Shown here in pieces: positions 1 to 9,980 of a stretch of DNA of 44,762 nucleotides (position 1 is the stretch's first letter; the number at the start of each line of letters is the position of its first letter). Source of the DNA: Acidobacteriota bacterium (GTDB lineage: Bacteria > Acidobacteriota > Vicinamibacteria > Fen-336); the NCBI GenBank assembly GCA_011526565.1, contig WYBL01000083.1, forward strand, positions 1 through 44,762, given 5' to 3'. The notes under the pieces were generated by a model, which saw nothing but the letters and a program-made list of their open reading frames with translations, did no database searches and had not been told where the DNA came from. Both the position numbers and the translations under genes were made by a program.

Positions 1-1
1 C

Positions 2-715
2 ATCTCCTGGATCTTCTACATCGTCCAGATCCCCGACAACTGGTACGGCGGCGGCGGCACGGTCGGCAACCGCTACTTCCTCAACGTGCTGCCGCTGCTG
101 CCCTACGTCGTGCCGCCGGCGCGCGCGTTGCTGGTCGCGGTGCCGGGCGCCCTGCTCGGCCTCGCCTTCCTCGCGCCGACGTTGTGGGCGCCGCTGCAGG
201 CCTCGATGAAGCCTGGACAACACGCCGGGCGGGTGCCGTTCGTCTACCTGCCGGCGGAGCTGGCGATGCTCAACGACCTGTCGGCCTTCGTCGAGCCCTG
301 GCGCAAGAAGCGCTCGGTCGGCGACACGGAGGGGGACGCACACAGGGGCTGGCCTGCCGACCCTCGGGCGTACTACCTGTACTTTCCGGACGACGGCACC
401 ACCGGCGTGGTCACGGAAGGCGGCGTGCAGGGCTTGCGCCTGAAGCCGGGCGCGCGTGCCGAGATCCTGCTGCGGGCGCTGGAGCCCGTGGCGGCGATGA
501 CGGTGACAGCGGTCGGCGACGCGCCGGGAACGCTCGACGTGCGCAGCGGCGCGGGCGCGGCCCGCCTCGCGCTGGAGCGCGGCCAGCCCGTGCAGGCGCC
601 GCTGCCGCCGGGGGAGCGTTTCGCCTACTACGCCACGAGCGTCTACGTGTTGACGTTCGAGAGCGACGGCCCGGGCGCCTTCGTGTCGATCGCGCTGGAG
701 CCGCGCCCGCGCTGA
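2..715 (+). CDS. C-terminal part of a membrane protein of unknown function
   Basis: The frame is open from the window edge, so the start is missing. The visible part begins with an aromatic stretch (ISWIFYIVQI), then an NWYGGGGTVGNRYF motif, then two hydrophobic segments (about residues 30-60) and a roughly 150-residue soluble tail. The tail looks beta-rich and contains no catalytic motif I can name. Large polytopic proteins of the dolichyl-phosphate-mannosyltransferase-like (GT-C) kind often carry an aromatic/Gly-rich NRYF segment before the last helices followed by an extracytoplasmic domain, so this could be the end of such a protein; that is inference. It converges with the thioesterase gene, with one base between the two stop codons. 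Confidence 0.6.
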   Translation: MSWIFYIVQIPDNWYGGGGTVGNRYFLNVLPLLPYVVPPARALLVAVPGALLGLAFLAPTLWAPLQASMKPGQHAGRVPFVYLPAELAMLNDLSAFVEPWRKKRSVGDTEGDAHRGWPADPRAYYLYFPDDGTTGVVTEGGVQGLRLKPGARAEILLRALEPVAAMTVTAVGDAPGTLDVRSGAGAARLALERGQPVQAPLPPGERFAYYATSVYVLTFESDGPGAFVSIALEPRPR

Positions 716-716
716 A

Positions 717-1193
717 TCACGCCCAGCGGTGGTAGGCCGGGTGCCCCGGCTCGACCGCCACGAACACGGCGCGGCAGGTGGCGGTGACGACGCCGTCGCT
801 CTCCATCGTCTCCTCGACCACCGCCCGGTCCCCGACGACCTCCACCGCCCGGGCCTTGATGCGGACCGGTCGGTTCGACGGGGTCGGCCGTCGCAGCTTG
901 ACGTGGAACTCGGCGGTGACCGTCGACGGCGGGTGGTCGAGCCCCTTCGCCTTCATCAGCGCGTGGCAGGCCGCCCAGTTGCCGTGGCAGTCGAACAGGC
1001 AGCCGACGATGCCGCCGTTGACCGTGCCCTCGAAGGCCTGGTGGTGGCCTTCCGGGTGGAACTCGCACTCGACGTCGGCGCCGACCACGTGGCTCTTGAT
1101 GCGCAGCCCCTTCGCGTTCTTCGGTCCGCAGCCGAAGCAGATGCCGTTGGGCGAGTAGCGGTCCTGGAGGGCGGGCGGCGGGGTGTCGTTCAT
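717..1193 (-). CDS. PaaI-type hotdog-fold thioesterase
   Basis: This 158-aa protein has the length and layout of a single-domain hotdog acyl-CoA thioesterase. The central helix carries NGGIVGCLFDCHGNWA (about residues 59-74), with the acidic residue expected in the PaaI/YbgC-like active site. The N-terminal part has a GICFGCG segment typical of the PaaI-like subgroup, where the cysteines are not known to be catalytic. It would hydrolyse acyl- or aryl-CoA thioesters in the cytoplasm; the substrate cannot be read from sequence. Its ATG overlaps the stop codon of the upstream reductase gene by 4 nt (ATGA), so the two are translationally coupled and probably act on related substrates. The ATG start gives the full domain. 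Confidence 0.85.
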   Translation of the reverse strand: MNDTPPPALQDRYSPNGICFGCGPKNAKGLRIKSHVVGADVECEFHPEGHHQAFEGTVNGGIVGCLFDCHGNWAACHALMKAKGLDHPPSTVTAEFHVKLRRPTPSNRPVRIKARAVEVVGDRAVVEETMESDGVVTATCRAVFVAVEPGHPAYHRWA

Positions 1194-2251
1194 GATTCCT
1201 CCGTCGGGTCGTCGGTGCGGCTGACGCCGGGCAGTTGCAGCACGAAGTCGGGGCCGAAGGCGCGCGACGGCGTCTGGAACCCGGCCGCCGCGCCGCCGGC
1301 GAGCAGGCGCTCGAGCACGGCCACGGCCGCGTGCGCCGTGTGGGTGTAGCCGTCGGGAACCCGCAGCCGCGCCACGACGCGGCCCCGGGGCGCGCGGGCT
1401 TCGCCCCAGAGCAGGCACGCGGAGCGGGCCCGGCGTTCCGCGCTCGGGCCCGGGGCGCCGGCGCGCACGCGCCGCAGCAGCAGCGACTGCACGACGCGCG
1501 TCGCGAGCAGCGGGCGCACCAGATTCGACAGCCGCGCCGCGGCGCGCGCGGTCGGTGGCACGGCGAGATAGACCTCTACATCGGGAATGCCCGTGGAATG
1601 CCAGGCGGTCGCGACGTCGCCCCACGGGATCGTCATCGCGTGGACGGGCCCGGCGCCGAAGTCGATCGTGCGCGCGCGCCAGCCCGCGGGCACCGGCGTC
1701 AGCCGGCCCCCGCGGCGCACCCAGCCGCCGCGGTGCAGGTTTTCGACCATCGTCGTCGCGGTGCCGCGCGAGACGCGCCCGGTGGACTGGAAGCCGAGCG
1801 CGAGCGACGTCGCGCCGGGCAGGCGGCGGGCCAGGTGCGCGGCCAGGCAGTCGGAGGGCACGACGTCGAAGCCGCTGCCCGGCAGCAGGGTGATCCCCGC
1901 GGCGCGCGCGCGCGCGTCGAGCCCGTGCAGGTCCTCGAAGACCGCGATCTCGCCGGTGATGTCGAGGTAGTGGACGCGGTTGCGCAGGCACGCCTCGGCC
2001 ATCGGCAGGGCCGTGCGGGAGAAGGGGCCGGCGCAGTGCGCCACGGCGCCGATGCCCGCGAGTCCGCGGTCGAGGGCCGCGGGGTCCTCCAGGCCGAAGA
2101 CCCTCGCCTCCAGACCGTGGCGGGCGGCGAGTGCCTCGACGGCAGCGGCGTTGCGGCCGGCCAGCACGGGTCGCAGGCCGGTGGCCAGGGCCTGCTCCAG
2201 GACCAGTTCGCCGGTGTACCCGTACGCCCCGTAGATGAGCGCCCCGCGCAT
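1190..2251 (-). CDS. Saccharopine dehydrogenase-like NAD(P)-binding oxidoreductase
   Basis: The 353-aa product starts with a Rossmann dinucleotide-binding motif (GAYGYTG, residues 8-14). It continues with the layout of the saccharopine-dehydrogenase-like / trans-acting enoyl reductase family: CAGPFS, then a YLDITGE segment near residue 115, then a GSGFDVVPSD motif. Members of this family reduce enoyl or imine intermediates, some in lipid and polyketide metabolism; here the substrate is unknown. The gene is coupled by a 4-nt overlap to the downstream thioesterase, which hints at acyl-thioester metabolism. Its ATG lies back to back with hrpB on the other strand. A TAGACT box 9 nt upstream of the ATG suggests a very short or absent leader. 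Confidence 0.82.
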   Translation of the reverse strand: MRGALIYGAYGYTGELVLEQALATGLRPVLAGRNAAAVEALAARHGLEARVFGLEDPAALDRGLAGIGAVAHCAGPFSRTALPMAEACLRNRVHYLDITGEIAVFEDLHGLDARARAAGITLLPGSGFDVVPSDCLAAHLARRLPGATSLALGFQSTGRVSRGTATTMVENLHRGGWVRRGGRLTPVPAGWRARTIDFGAGPVHAMTIPWGDVATAWHSTGIPDVEVYLAVPPTARAAARLSNLVRPLLATRVVQSLLLRRVRAGAPGPSAERRARSACLLWGEARAPRGRVVARLRVPDGYTHTAHAAVAVLERLLAGGAAAGFQTPSRAFGPDFVLQLPGVSRTDDPTEES

Positions 2252-2257
2252 GGCGGT

Positions 2258-2266
2258 TAGAGTCTA
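2258..2266. promoter_or_regulatory. Near-palindromic divergent -10 element between reductase and hrpB
   Basis: TAGAGTCTA is an almost perfect palindrome. Read on the plus strand, TAGAGT (2258-2263) stands 7 nt before the GTG proposed for hrpB. Read on the minus strand, TAGACT (2266-2261) stands 9 nt before the ATG of the reductase. Both would give leaderless or near-leaderless mRNAs. No clear -35 box is seen on either side. The promoter role is inferred from spacing. Confidence 0.45.
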
Positions 2267-2270
2267 CGAC

Positions 2271-4565
2271 GTGCGCGAGGCACTCCCCATCGATCCCCAC
2301 GTGCCGGCGATCGTCGAGGCCGTGCGCCGTCACCGCGCGGCCGTCGTCGTGGCGGAGCCGGGCGCGGGCAAGACCACGCGGGTGCCGCCGTCGCTGCTGG
2401 ACCTGGGCAAGGCGATCCTGCTGCAGCCGCGACGCGTCGCCGCGCGGGCGCTGGCCCAGCGCATCGCGGCCGAGCAGGGCGTCGCGCTCGGCGAGGAGGT
2501 CGGCTGGCAGGTGCGGTTCGAGCGGCGCTTCGGTCCGCGCACCCGGCTGCTGGTCGCGACCGAGGGCATCCTCACCGCGCGGCTGGTGGCCGACCCCCTG
2601 CTCTCGGAGTTCGGCGTGGTCGTGCTCGACGAGTTCCACGAGCGCTCGCTCCACGCGGACCTGGCGCTGGCGCTGGCCCGCGAGGCGTGGCGCGCGCGCG
2701 ACGACCTGCACCTCGTGGTGATGTCGGCGACGCTCGACGCCGAACCCGTCAGCCGCCATCTCGACGACGCCCCGGTGGTGCGCGTGCCGGGGCGCGGCCA
2801 TCCGCTCGAGCTGCGACATGCCCCTGGCGCCAGCGCCGCGGGCGCCGTGCGCGAGGCGCTGCGCGAGGACGGCGGCCACGTGCTCGTGTTCCTGCCGGGA
2901 ATGGCGGAGATCCGGGCCACGGCGGCGGAGCTCGCCGGCTGCGGCGCCGACGTGCGCACGCTTCACGGGTCGCAGGACGCCGCGGAGCAGGCGCACGCGC
3001 TGGCACCCTGCGCGGGGCGCAAGGTCGTGCTGGCGACCAACGTCGCGGAGACGTCGCTGACGGTCGAAGGCGTGACCCGGGTCGTCGACAGCGGCTGGCA
3101 GCGGGTGGCCCGGTTCGACTCCGCGCGCGGCTTCGACGCGCTGGAGCTGGAACGCGTCTCGCGCGATGCCGCGGACCAGCGCGCGGGCCGCGCGGGACGC
3201 ACCGGCCCCGGCGTGGCGGTGCGGCTGTGGGACGCGCGTGACGCGCTGCGCCCGCACCGCGAGCCCGAGATCGCGCGCGTCGACCTCTGCGGGCCCGCCC
3301 TCGACCTCCTCGCGTGGGGCGCGGACCCGAGGGCCTTCGCGTGGTACGAGCCGCCCCCGGTCGCGGCCCTGGAGCGGGCCCTGCGCACCCTGGAGCGGCT
3401 GGGAGCGATGGCGGCCGGGCGCGTCACCGCTCTCGGGGAGCGGATGCGACGCCTGCCGCTGCCGCCGCGCCTCGCGCGGGTGCTGGTCGAAACCGGGGCC
3501 GACCCGCGCGCTGCGGCCGCCTGCGCGCTGTTGTCGGAGCGCCACGGGCTGCGACCGGACGGCACCGCGACGGACTCCGACGTGCTGCTGCTCGCCGACC
3601 GGCTGCGATCCGCGCCGGGCGTGGCGCGCACGGCGAGCGAGCTGCTGCGCCTCGCGCGCGATCTCCCGCCGCTCGCCGCGACCCGCGGGGAGGATGCGCT
3701 GCGAAGGGCGCTGTTCCACGCGTTCGCCGACCGCCTGGCACAGCGCCGCGAGCCCCGCGGCCGCCGCTTCCTCCTGGCCTCGGGCCACGGCGCGGCGCTG
3801 GCCCGCGAGAGCGGCGTCCACGACGCGGAGTACGTCGTCGCGCTCGACCTCGCGGGCGGCGAGCGCGAGGCGCTGATCCGCGTCGCGAGCGCGGTCGACG
3901 CGGACTGGATCGAGCCGGACGCGACCGTCGCCGCTCACGGGGTTGACGCGGCGGGCCGCGTCCGCGCCTTCGACGAGAGCCGCTTCGGTGCCCTGGTGCT
4001 GCGCCGCCACGAGCGGGCGCCGGACCCGGAGGCAGCCGCGCGCCTGATCGCCTCCGCGCTGCGCGAGCGGCCGCTCCCCGCGGCGGCCGAGGCGCTCGTG
4101 CGGCGGCTGCGCTTCGCGGGCCTGGAACCGGACCTGGAGGCGGCCTGCGCCCAGGCGGCGCTGGCAGCCCGCTCGCTCGCGGACGCGGACCTGCTCGGCG
4201 CCCTGCAGGCGCAGGCACCGCACGATCTGGCGCGGCTGGCGCCGGAATCGTTGCGCGTTCCGAGCGGGCGCAGCGCGCGGCTCGAGTACCGCGAGGACGG
4301 CAGCGTCGCCGCGGAGGTCAAGCTGCAGGAGCTGTTCGGCCTCGCGGACTCCCCGCGGCTGGGACCGCGCCAGGAGCCGGTCCTGTTCCTGCTGCTGGCG
4401 CCGAACGGGCGGCCCGTGCAGACCACCCGCGACCTGCGCGGTTTCTGGGAGCGGACCTATCCCGAGGTCCGCAAGGAACTGCGTGGCCGCTACCCGCGCC
4501 ATCCGTGGCCCGAGGACCCGTGGGCCGCGACGCCGACCCACCGCGCGAAGCCGCGGGGGACCTAG
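2271..4565 (+). CDS. hrpB: ATP-dependent DEAH-family helicase HrpB
   Basis: The protein has the ordered SF2 helicase motifs of HrpB: Walker A EPGAGKTT, motif II DEFH in LDEFHERS, motif III SAT, and motif VI QRAGRAGR. A long C-terminal region follows, including PRLGPRQEPVLFLLLAPNGRPVQ-like HrpB C-terminal sequence. HrpB is a probable RNA helicase of unclear physiological role. I chose the GTG at 2271 because it gives the usual short HrpB N-terminus (LPIDP shortly before the ATPase core) and follows a TAGAGT box by 7 nt. In-frame ATGs at 2235 and 2250 are alternatives but would overlap the divergent gene. The TAG stop shares the bases CTAG with the convergent histidine kinase gene. Confidence 0.9.
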   Translation: MREALPIDPHVPAIVEAVRRHRAAVVVAEPGAGKTTRVPPSLLDLGKAILLQPRRVAARALAQRIAAEQGVALGEEVGWQVRFERRFGPRTRLLVATEGILTARLVADPLLSEFGVVVLDEFHERSLHADLALALAREAWRARDDLHLVVMSATLDAEPVSRHLDDAPVVRVPGRGHPLELRHAPGASAAGAVREALREDGGHVLVFLPGMAEIRATAAELAGCGADVRTLHGSQDAAEQAHALAPCAGRKVVLATNVAETSLTVEGVTRVVDSGWQRVARFDSARGFDALELERVSRDAADQRAGRAGRTGPGVAVRLWDARDALRPHREPEIARVDLCGPALDLLAWGADPRAFAWYEPPPVAALERALRTLERLGAMAAGRVTALGERMRRLPLPPRLARVLVETGADPRAAAACALLSERHGLRPDGTATDSDVLLLADRLRSAPGVARTASELLRLARDLPPLAATRGEDALRRALFHAFADRLAQRREPRGRRFLLASGHGAALARESGVHDAEYVVALDLAGGEREALIRVASAVDADWIEPDATVAAHGVDAAGRVRAFDESRFGALVLRRHERAPDPEAAARLIASALRERPLPAAAEALVRRLRFAGLEPDLEAACAQAALAARSLADADLLGALQAQAPHDLARLAPESLRVPSGRSARLEYREDGSVAAEVKLQELFGLADSPRLGPRQEPVLFLLLAPNGRPVQTTRDLRGFWERTYPEVRKELRGRYPRHPWPEDPWAATPTHRAKPRGT

Positions 4566-6283
4566 TCGGCCGCGCCGGGAAGGACGGACGGCAGGCGCAG
4601 CGAGAAGACCGAGCCGCGGCCGGGCTGGGTCTCGACCTCGATGCGGCCGCCCAGCGCGATCGCCAGCCGGCTCGCGATCGCGAGGCCGAGGCCGAGCCCG
4701 CCGTGCTTGCGGGTGTCCGAGTCGTCGGACTGCGAGAAGGCCTCGAACAGCCGGGCCGCCATCTCCGGGGCGATGCCGGCGCCGGTGTCGCTGATCGTGA
4801 ACCGCACGCCGGGAACGCCCGCGACGACCTCGGCGGAGGCCTCCACCCGGACCGCCCCCTTCTGCGTGAACTTCAGCGCGTTGGTGACCAGGCTGGCCAG
4901 GATCTGGCGCAGCCGGCGCGGGTCGCTCTCCATCTCGCCGAGGTCCCCGTGCAACTGCAGCTCGAGCGAGTTCTCGTTCTCCTCGGCGAGCGCGCGGTGC
5001 CCGTCGACCACCTCGCGCAGGAGCTTCTCCGGCTCGAACGGGCGGGCGGCCAGCTTCATCCGGCCTTCCTCGAGGCGGGCCAGGTCCAGCACGTCGTCGA
5101 TCAGCCGCAGCAGGTGCCTGCCGGAGCCGACGATGCGCCGCGCGTCGGGCAGGAAGCCGTCGGCGCCTTCGTCTTCGGCGCGCTCGACGAGCATCTCGGC
5201 GTAGTTGAGGATCGCGTTGAGCGGCGTGTGCAGCTCGTGGCTCATGTTGGCGAGGAACGCGCTCTTGGCGCGGCTCGCCTCCTGGGCGCGGTCGCGCGCC
5301 TTCTCGAGCTCGGCGATCGTGCGCTGCTCGCGCTCGAACAGGCGGGCGTTCTCGATCGCGAGCCCGGCGTGCACGGCCAGGGCCTCGGCCGCGCGCAGCG
5401 CGTCGGGCCGGAAGGGAGCCGAGAGCACGGAGTTGTCGACGTACAGCGCGCCGATCGGCGGCCGCGGCTGCGTCTCGTGGTCGGCCCGCGGGGGGCGCAG
5501 AGGCAGGCAGACGATCGTGCGCAGCGACAGGTTGGCGACGCTCTGGAAGGGGGCGAACGAGGGTTCCGCCGCGGCGTTGCCCGTCGCCACCGTCTGCCCG
5601 CGCTCCATCACCAGCCGCAGCACGGAGGTCGAGATGCCGAGGCCCGTGGACTCCGAGCGGGGCGCGCCCCCGCGGACGCGGGCCGCGCGCTGGCGCAGGC
5701 CGACGACGCCCTCGTCGAGGGTCTCCGCGCCGGCCGGCACCTCGGCCGGGTCGTCGGTCAGGAACAGGAAGCCGCGCTCGGCGCCGGTCAACTGGATCAC
5801 CGCGTCGAGCACGCGGTCCATCACCTCGCTCAGCACGTGCGTCGCGTTGATCGCCTCGAGCACGGAGAGCAGGACGCTGGCCGACGTCGTGGCTTCGGTT
5901 CCGCCGCCGGGCTCGTCGGGCGGCGAGAAGCGCAGCGTGACGTCGCCGAGCGTCACCACGTCCCCGGGGTGGAGGGCGACGCGCTGGGCGCGCTGGCCGT
6001 TGACGAACAGGCCGCGGGTGCTGCCCTGGTCCTCGATCGCGTAGCCTCCACCGTCTCCGTCGGGCTCGATGCGGGCGTGGAAGCGCGAGACGGAGGCGTC
6101 GCCGAGGCAGATGTCGTTGTCGAGGCTGCGGCCGATGCGCAGCGCGGCCGTGCCCAGCGGGTAGACCTCGCCGGGCTGTTCGCCGCGGAAGACCTGCAGC
6201 ACTGCCAGCGCCAGCCGCCGCCCGCAGCCGGAGCAGCGGTCGGCCTGCGCGTCGACGGGTTGGCCGCAGTGTCGGCAGGTCAA
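4562..6283 (-). CDS. Zinc-ribbon/FHA/GAF sensor histidine kinase
   Basis: From a TTG start the 573-aa soluble protein contains these parts in order. A zinc ribbon has C3, C6, C17 and C20. An FHA domain (about 38-120) has GRS, SRFH and the NG turn. A GAF domain (about 135-315) is followed by a short coiled coil. HisKA has the phospho-acceptor H349 in SHELHTPLN, and the HATPase has N468, the DTGAG G1 box, and GGLGLGLAI as G2. There is no transmembrane segment or receiver, so it should sense an intracellular signal and may read phosphothreonine through FHA. The H-box has His where Arg is usual (HELHTP). No ATG or GTG fits before the first CxxC, so TTG at 6283 is the most likely start. Its cognate regulator is not adjacent. 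Confidence 0.88.
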   Translation of the reverse strand: MTCRHCGQPVDAQADRCSGCGRRLALAVLQVFRGEQPGEVYPLGTAALRIGRSLDNDICLGDASVSRFHARIEPDGDGGGYAIEDQGSTRGLFVNGQRAQRVALHPGDVVTLGDVTLRFSPPDEPGGGTEATTSASVLLSVLEAINATHVLSEVMDRVLDAVIQLTGAERGFLFLTDDPAEVPAGAETLDEGVVGLRQRAARVRGGAPRSESTGLGISTSVLRLVMERGQTVATGNAAAEPSFAPFQSVANLSLRTIVCLPLRPPRADHETQPRPPIGALYVDNSVLSAPFRPDALRAAEALAVHAGLAIENARLFEREQRTIAELEKARDRAQEASRAKSAFLANMSHELHTPLNAILNYAEMLVERAEDEGADGFLPDARRIVGSGRHLLRLIDDVLDLARLEEGRMKLAARPFEPEKLLREVVDGHRALAEENENSLELQLHGDLGEMESDPRRLRQILASLVTNALKFTQKGAVRVEASAEVVAGVPGVRFTISDTGAGIAPEMAARLFEAFSQSDDSDTRKHGGLGLGLAIASRLAIALGGRIEVETQPGRGSVFSLRLPSVLPGAAD

Positions 6284-6333
6284 GGGGTGAACTCGCGGCG
6301 GATCATTGCCGAGGCCGCCGCCGCCGTCAAACC

Positions 6334-7817
<1,484 letters not shown>

Positions 7818-7821
<4 letters not shown>

Positions 7822-8474
7822 CGCCTGCCTCCGAACTCGCCCTGCCGGCCGACGAGGCCGGCCGCGAACGTCCGCCGGTCCACCCGCGCCAGCGCGCGCT
7901 CCTCGACCGGCGCGAGCAGCCGGTGGTGGCGCACGTGGCAGAGGTGCTCGGGGATGTCCCACAGGTCGTCCTCGGCGGTCATCCAGTTGCGGGGGTCGAA
8001 GCGCGCGAGGTCGACCGCGACCGAGTAGCGGCGCAGGGACTTCTCGCCGCGCAGGTTGAAGTAGACCTCGAGGTAGGACAGGGCCAGGCTGCGCAGGGTG
8101 TCGTGCACGGGCTCGCGGTAGCGCAGGCCGGAGTAGTTCGAGCGGCCGAGCGCCCCCCAGCGCCCGGTCGGGCCGCGGAAGATCGCGAGCACGTGGTCGT
8201 CGTCGTGCTCCGCCTCGAGGTCCAGCAGCAGCGGCGGATGGCCCTGCACTCGCAACGCCGCCGCCGCCAGCAGCGCGCCGTCCATGCACTGCACCCGGCG
8301 CTCGCGCAGGGCGCGGCGCGGGGAGCGGCAGTGGGCCCCCGCGACGTCGTAGTCGAGATCGTCGAGCAGCTTCTGGATCCGCCACGGCGGATCGAGGGCG
8401 CGCAGGCGTCGCAGCTCGGAGGGGCGCAGTCCGAAGTCGGGGGAGGTCACGCCGGGAGATAATCGCATTTCCAT
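7818..8474 (-). CDS. Transglutaminase-like protein of unknown function
   Basis: This is a 218-aa soluble protein with no signal peptide. A cysteine at the head of a helix (C63 in VQCMDGALLAAAAL), a histidine opening a strand (H94 in DDDHVLAIF) and N113 in GRSNYSGL have the order and spacing of a transglutaminase/papain-like Cys-His-Asn/Asp triad. The fold assignment is inference; the actual reaction is unknown. It is coupled to glpK by an ATGA overlap. The ATG at 8474 lies inside the start of the divergent MATE gene, so the GTG at 8450 (residue 9) is a plausible real start. Confidence 0.6.
8458..8463 (+). promoter_or_regulatory. Putative -10 box of the MATE exporter gene
   Basis: GATAAT (five of six matches to TATAAT) ends 9 nt before the ATG at 8473, implying an mRNA with almost no leader. 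No -35 box is evident. Confidence 0.4.
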
Positions 8475-9903
8475 GACCGCGACCGCGCCGGCCCCGGTGG
8501 GGTTCTGGGAGGGGCCCGGTGGCGGCCGCGAGGTGCTGCGGATCGGCTACCCGCTGATCCTCGCCCAGCTCTCGTTCACCCTGCAGACGTTCGTCGACCG
8601 GCTGTTCCTGACCTGGTACTCCGCAGAGGCGGTCGCCGGGGCGGTGACGGCGCTGTTCGTCGTCTGGACCTACATCGGCGTCTGCATCGGCACGGGGGAG
8701 TACGTGACCTCCTTCGTGGCGCAGTACCTGGGCGCGGGGCGTCCCGAGCGGGTCGGCGCCGCGATGTGGCAGGGGCTGTGGTTCGCGCTGGCTTCCGGCG
8801 TCGGCGGCGTCGCGCTGACGCCGCTGGCCGAGCCGGTGTTCGCCTTCGCGGGTCACTCCAGGATCGTGCAGCAGTACGAGGTGACCTACGCCCAGGTGCT
8901 GCTGCTCGGCACCCTTCCGGTGGTGGCGATGGCGACGCTGTCGGCCTTCTTCGCCGGCCGCGGACGGACGCTCGTCGTGCTCCTCGTCAACGTCGCGGTG
9001 ACGGCGGTCAACGCCGTGCTCGACTACCTCTGGATCTTCGGACACGGTGGCTTCGAGCGGGCGGGCGTGGCGGGGGCCGCCGCGGCCACCATCGCCTCGC
9101 AGGCGTTCGGCGCGCTCTGCTTCTTCGCGCTGATGGCCCGGCGCCCGAACCGGGAGGCCTACCGCACCCTGGCCGACTGGCGGCTGGAGGCCGGGCTGTT
9201 CCGCCGCCTCGTGCGGCTCGGCGTGCCGGCGGGCCTCCACTACGCCCTCGAGATCTTCGCCTTCGCGTTGTTCATGTTCATGGTCGGGCGGCTGGGCACG
9301 GCCGAGCTGGCGGCCACGGGCATCGCGTTCAACCTCAACATGATCGTGTTCACGCCGATGCTCGGCCTGGGCTTCGGGGTGGCGGCCCTGGTCAGCAAGG
9401 CGCTGGGCGCCGGCGACGTGGCGGCGGCGGAGCGAGCGACCTGGTCGGGCTTCAAGATGAGCTTCGTCTACATGGGGGCCTGCGGCGCGCTCTACCTGCT
9501 CGCCCCCGAGCTGCTGCTGGCGCCGTACGCCGCGGGCTCGGCCCCCGGCCAGTTCGCGAGGATCGGCGAGCTGTCGGTCGTGCTGCTGCGCTTCGTCGCG
9601 TTCTACTCGATCTTCGACATGGCCAACGTGATCTTCGCGGCGGCGCTCAAGGGGGCGGGCGACACCGCCTTCCCGCTGCGGGCCAGCGTCGTGGCCTCGA
9701 GCCTGGGCATGCTGCTGCCGACCTGGGTGCTGTGCTTCCATCTCGGGTACGGCCTGTACGCGGCCTGGGGAGCCGCCACCTTCTACGTGTTCCTGGTCGG
9801 GGTCGCGATGCTCGTCCGCTTCCGGCGCGGCGACTGGCGGACGCTGCGGGTCGTCGAGGAGCTCGAGCCCGGCGTCGATCGGCTGGCCGCCGCGGAGAAG
9901 TGA
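8473..9903 (+). CDS. MATE family efflux transporter (NorM-like)
   Basis: The 476-aa polytopic protein has about twelve hydrophobic segments in two similar halves, as expected for MATE exporters that move cationic drugs or metabolites out using Na+ or H+ gradients. The first helix region contains YPLILAQLSFTLQTFVDRLFLTWYS, shown here only as its key parts YPLILAQ and FVDRLFL, which is the typical MATE N-terminus. The second half repeats the pattern with GVPAGLHYALEIF. The length is normal for the family. The gene starts at ATG 8473, just after a GATAAT box, and is divergent from the transglutaminase-like gene. Substrate is unknown. Confidence 0.88.
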   Translation: MTATAPAPVGFWEGPGGGREVLRIGYPLILAQLSFTLQTFVDRLFLTWYSAEAVAGAVTALFVVWTYIGVCIGTGEYVTSFVAQYLGAGRPERVGAAMWQGLWFALASGVGGVALTPLAEPVFAFAGHSRIVQQYEVTYAQVLLLGTLPVVAMATLSAFFAGRGRTLVVLLVNVAVTAVNAVLDYLWIFGHGGFERAGVAGAAAATIASQAFGALCFFALMARRPNREAYRTLADWRLEAGLFRRLVRLGVPAGLHYALEIFAFALFMFMVGRLGTAELAATGIAFNLNMIVFTPMLGLGFGVAALVSKALGAGDVAAAERATWSGFKMSFVYMGACGALYLLAPELLLAPYAAGSAPGQFARIGELSVVLLRFVAFYSIFDMANVIFAAALKGAGDTAFPLRASVVASSLGMLLPTWVLCFHLGYGLYAAWGAATFYVFLVGVAMLVRFRRGDWRTLRVVEELEPGVDRLAAAEK

Positions 9904-9940
9904 GCCAGCGCACATCTTCCGGCCGGGGGCGGCGGTCGTC

Positions 9941-9949
9941 TGGTAGCAT
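9941..9949 (+). promoter_or_regulatory. Extended -10 promoter of the MBL-cyclase pair
   Basis: TGG-TAGCAT is an extended -10 element (TGn-TAnnnT). It sits in the 77-nt gap after the MATE gene and 31 nt upstream of the ATG at 9981. Confidence 0.45.
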
Positions 9950-9980
9950 TCCCGACTCACGGGAGAACCCCGAATCACCG

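Noticed and set aside
717..4541. A 1274-codon open frame on the minus strand opposite hrpB
   Set aside because: Only its last 158 codons form a real protein (the thioesterase). The rest is antisense to hrpB and the reductase gene, Arg/Ala/Gly-rich and without domains, as usual for shadow frames in very GC-rich DNA.
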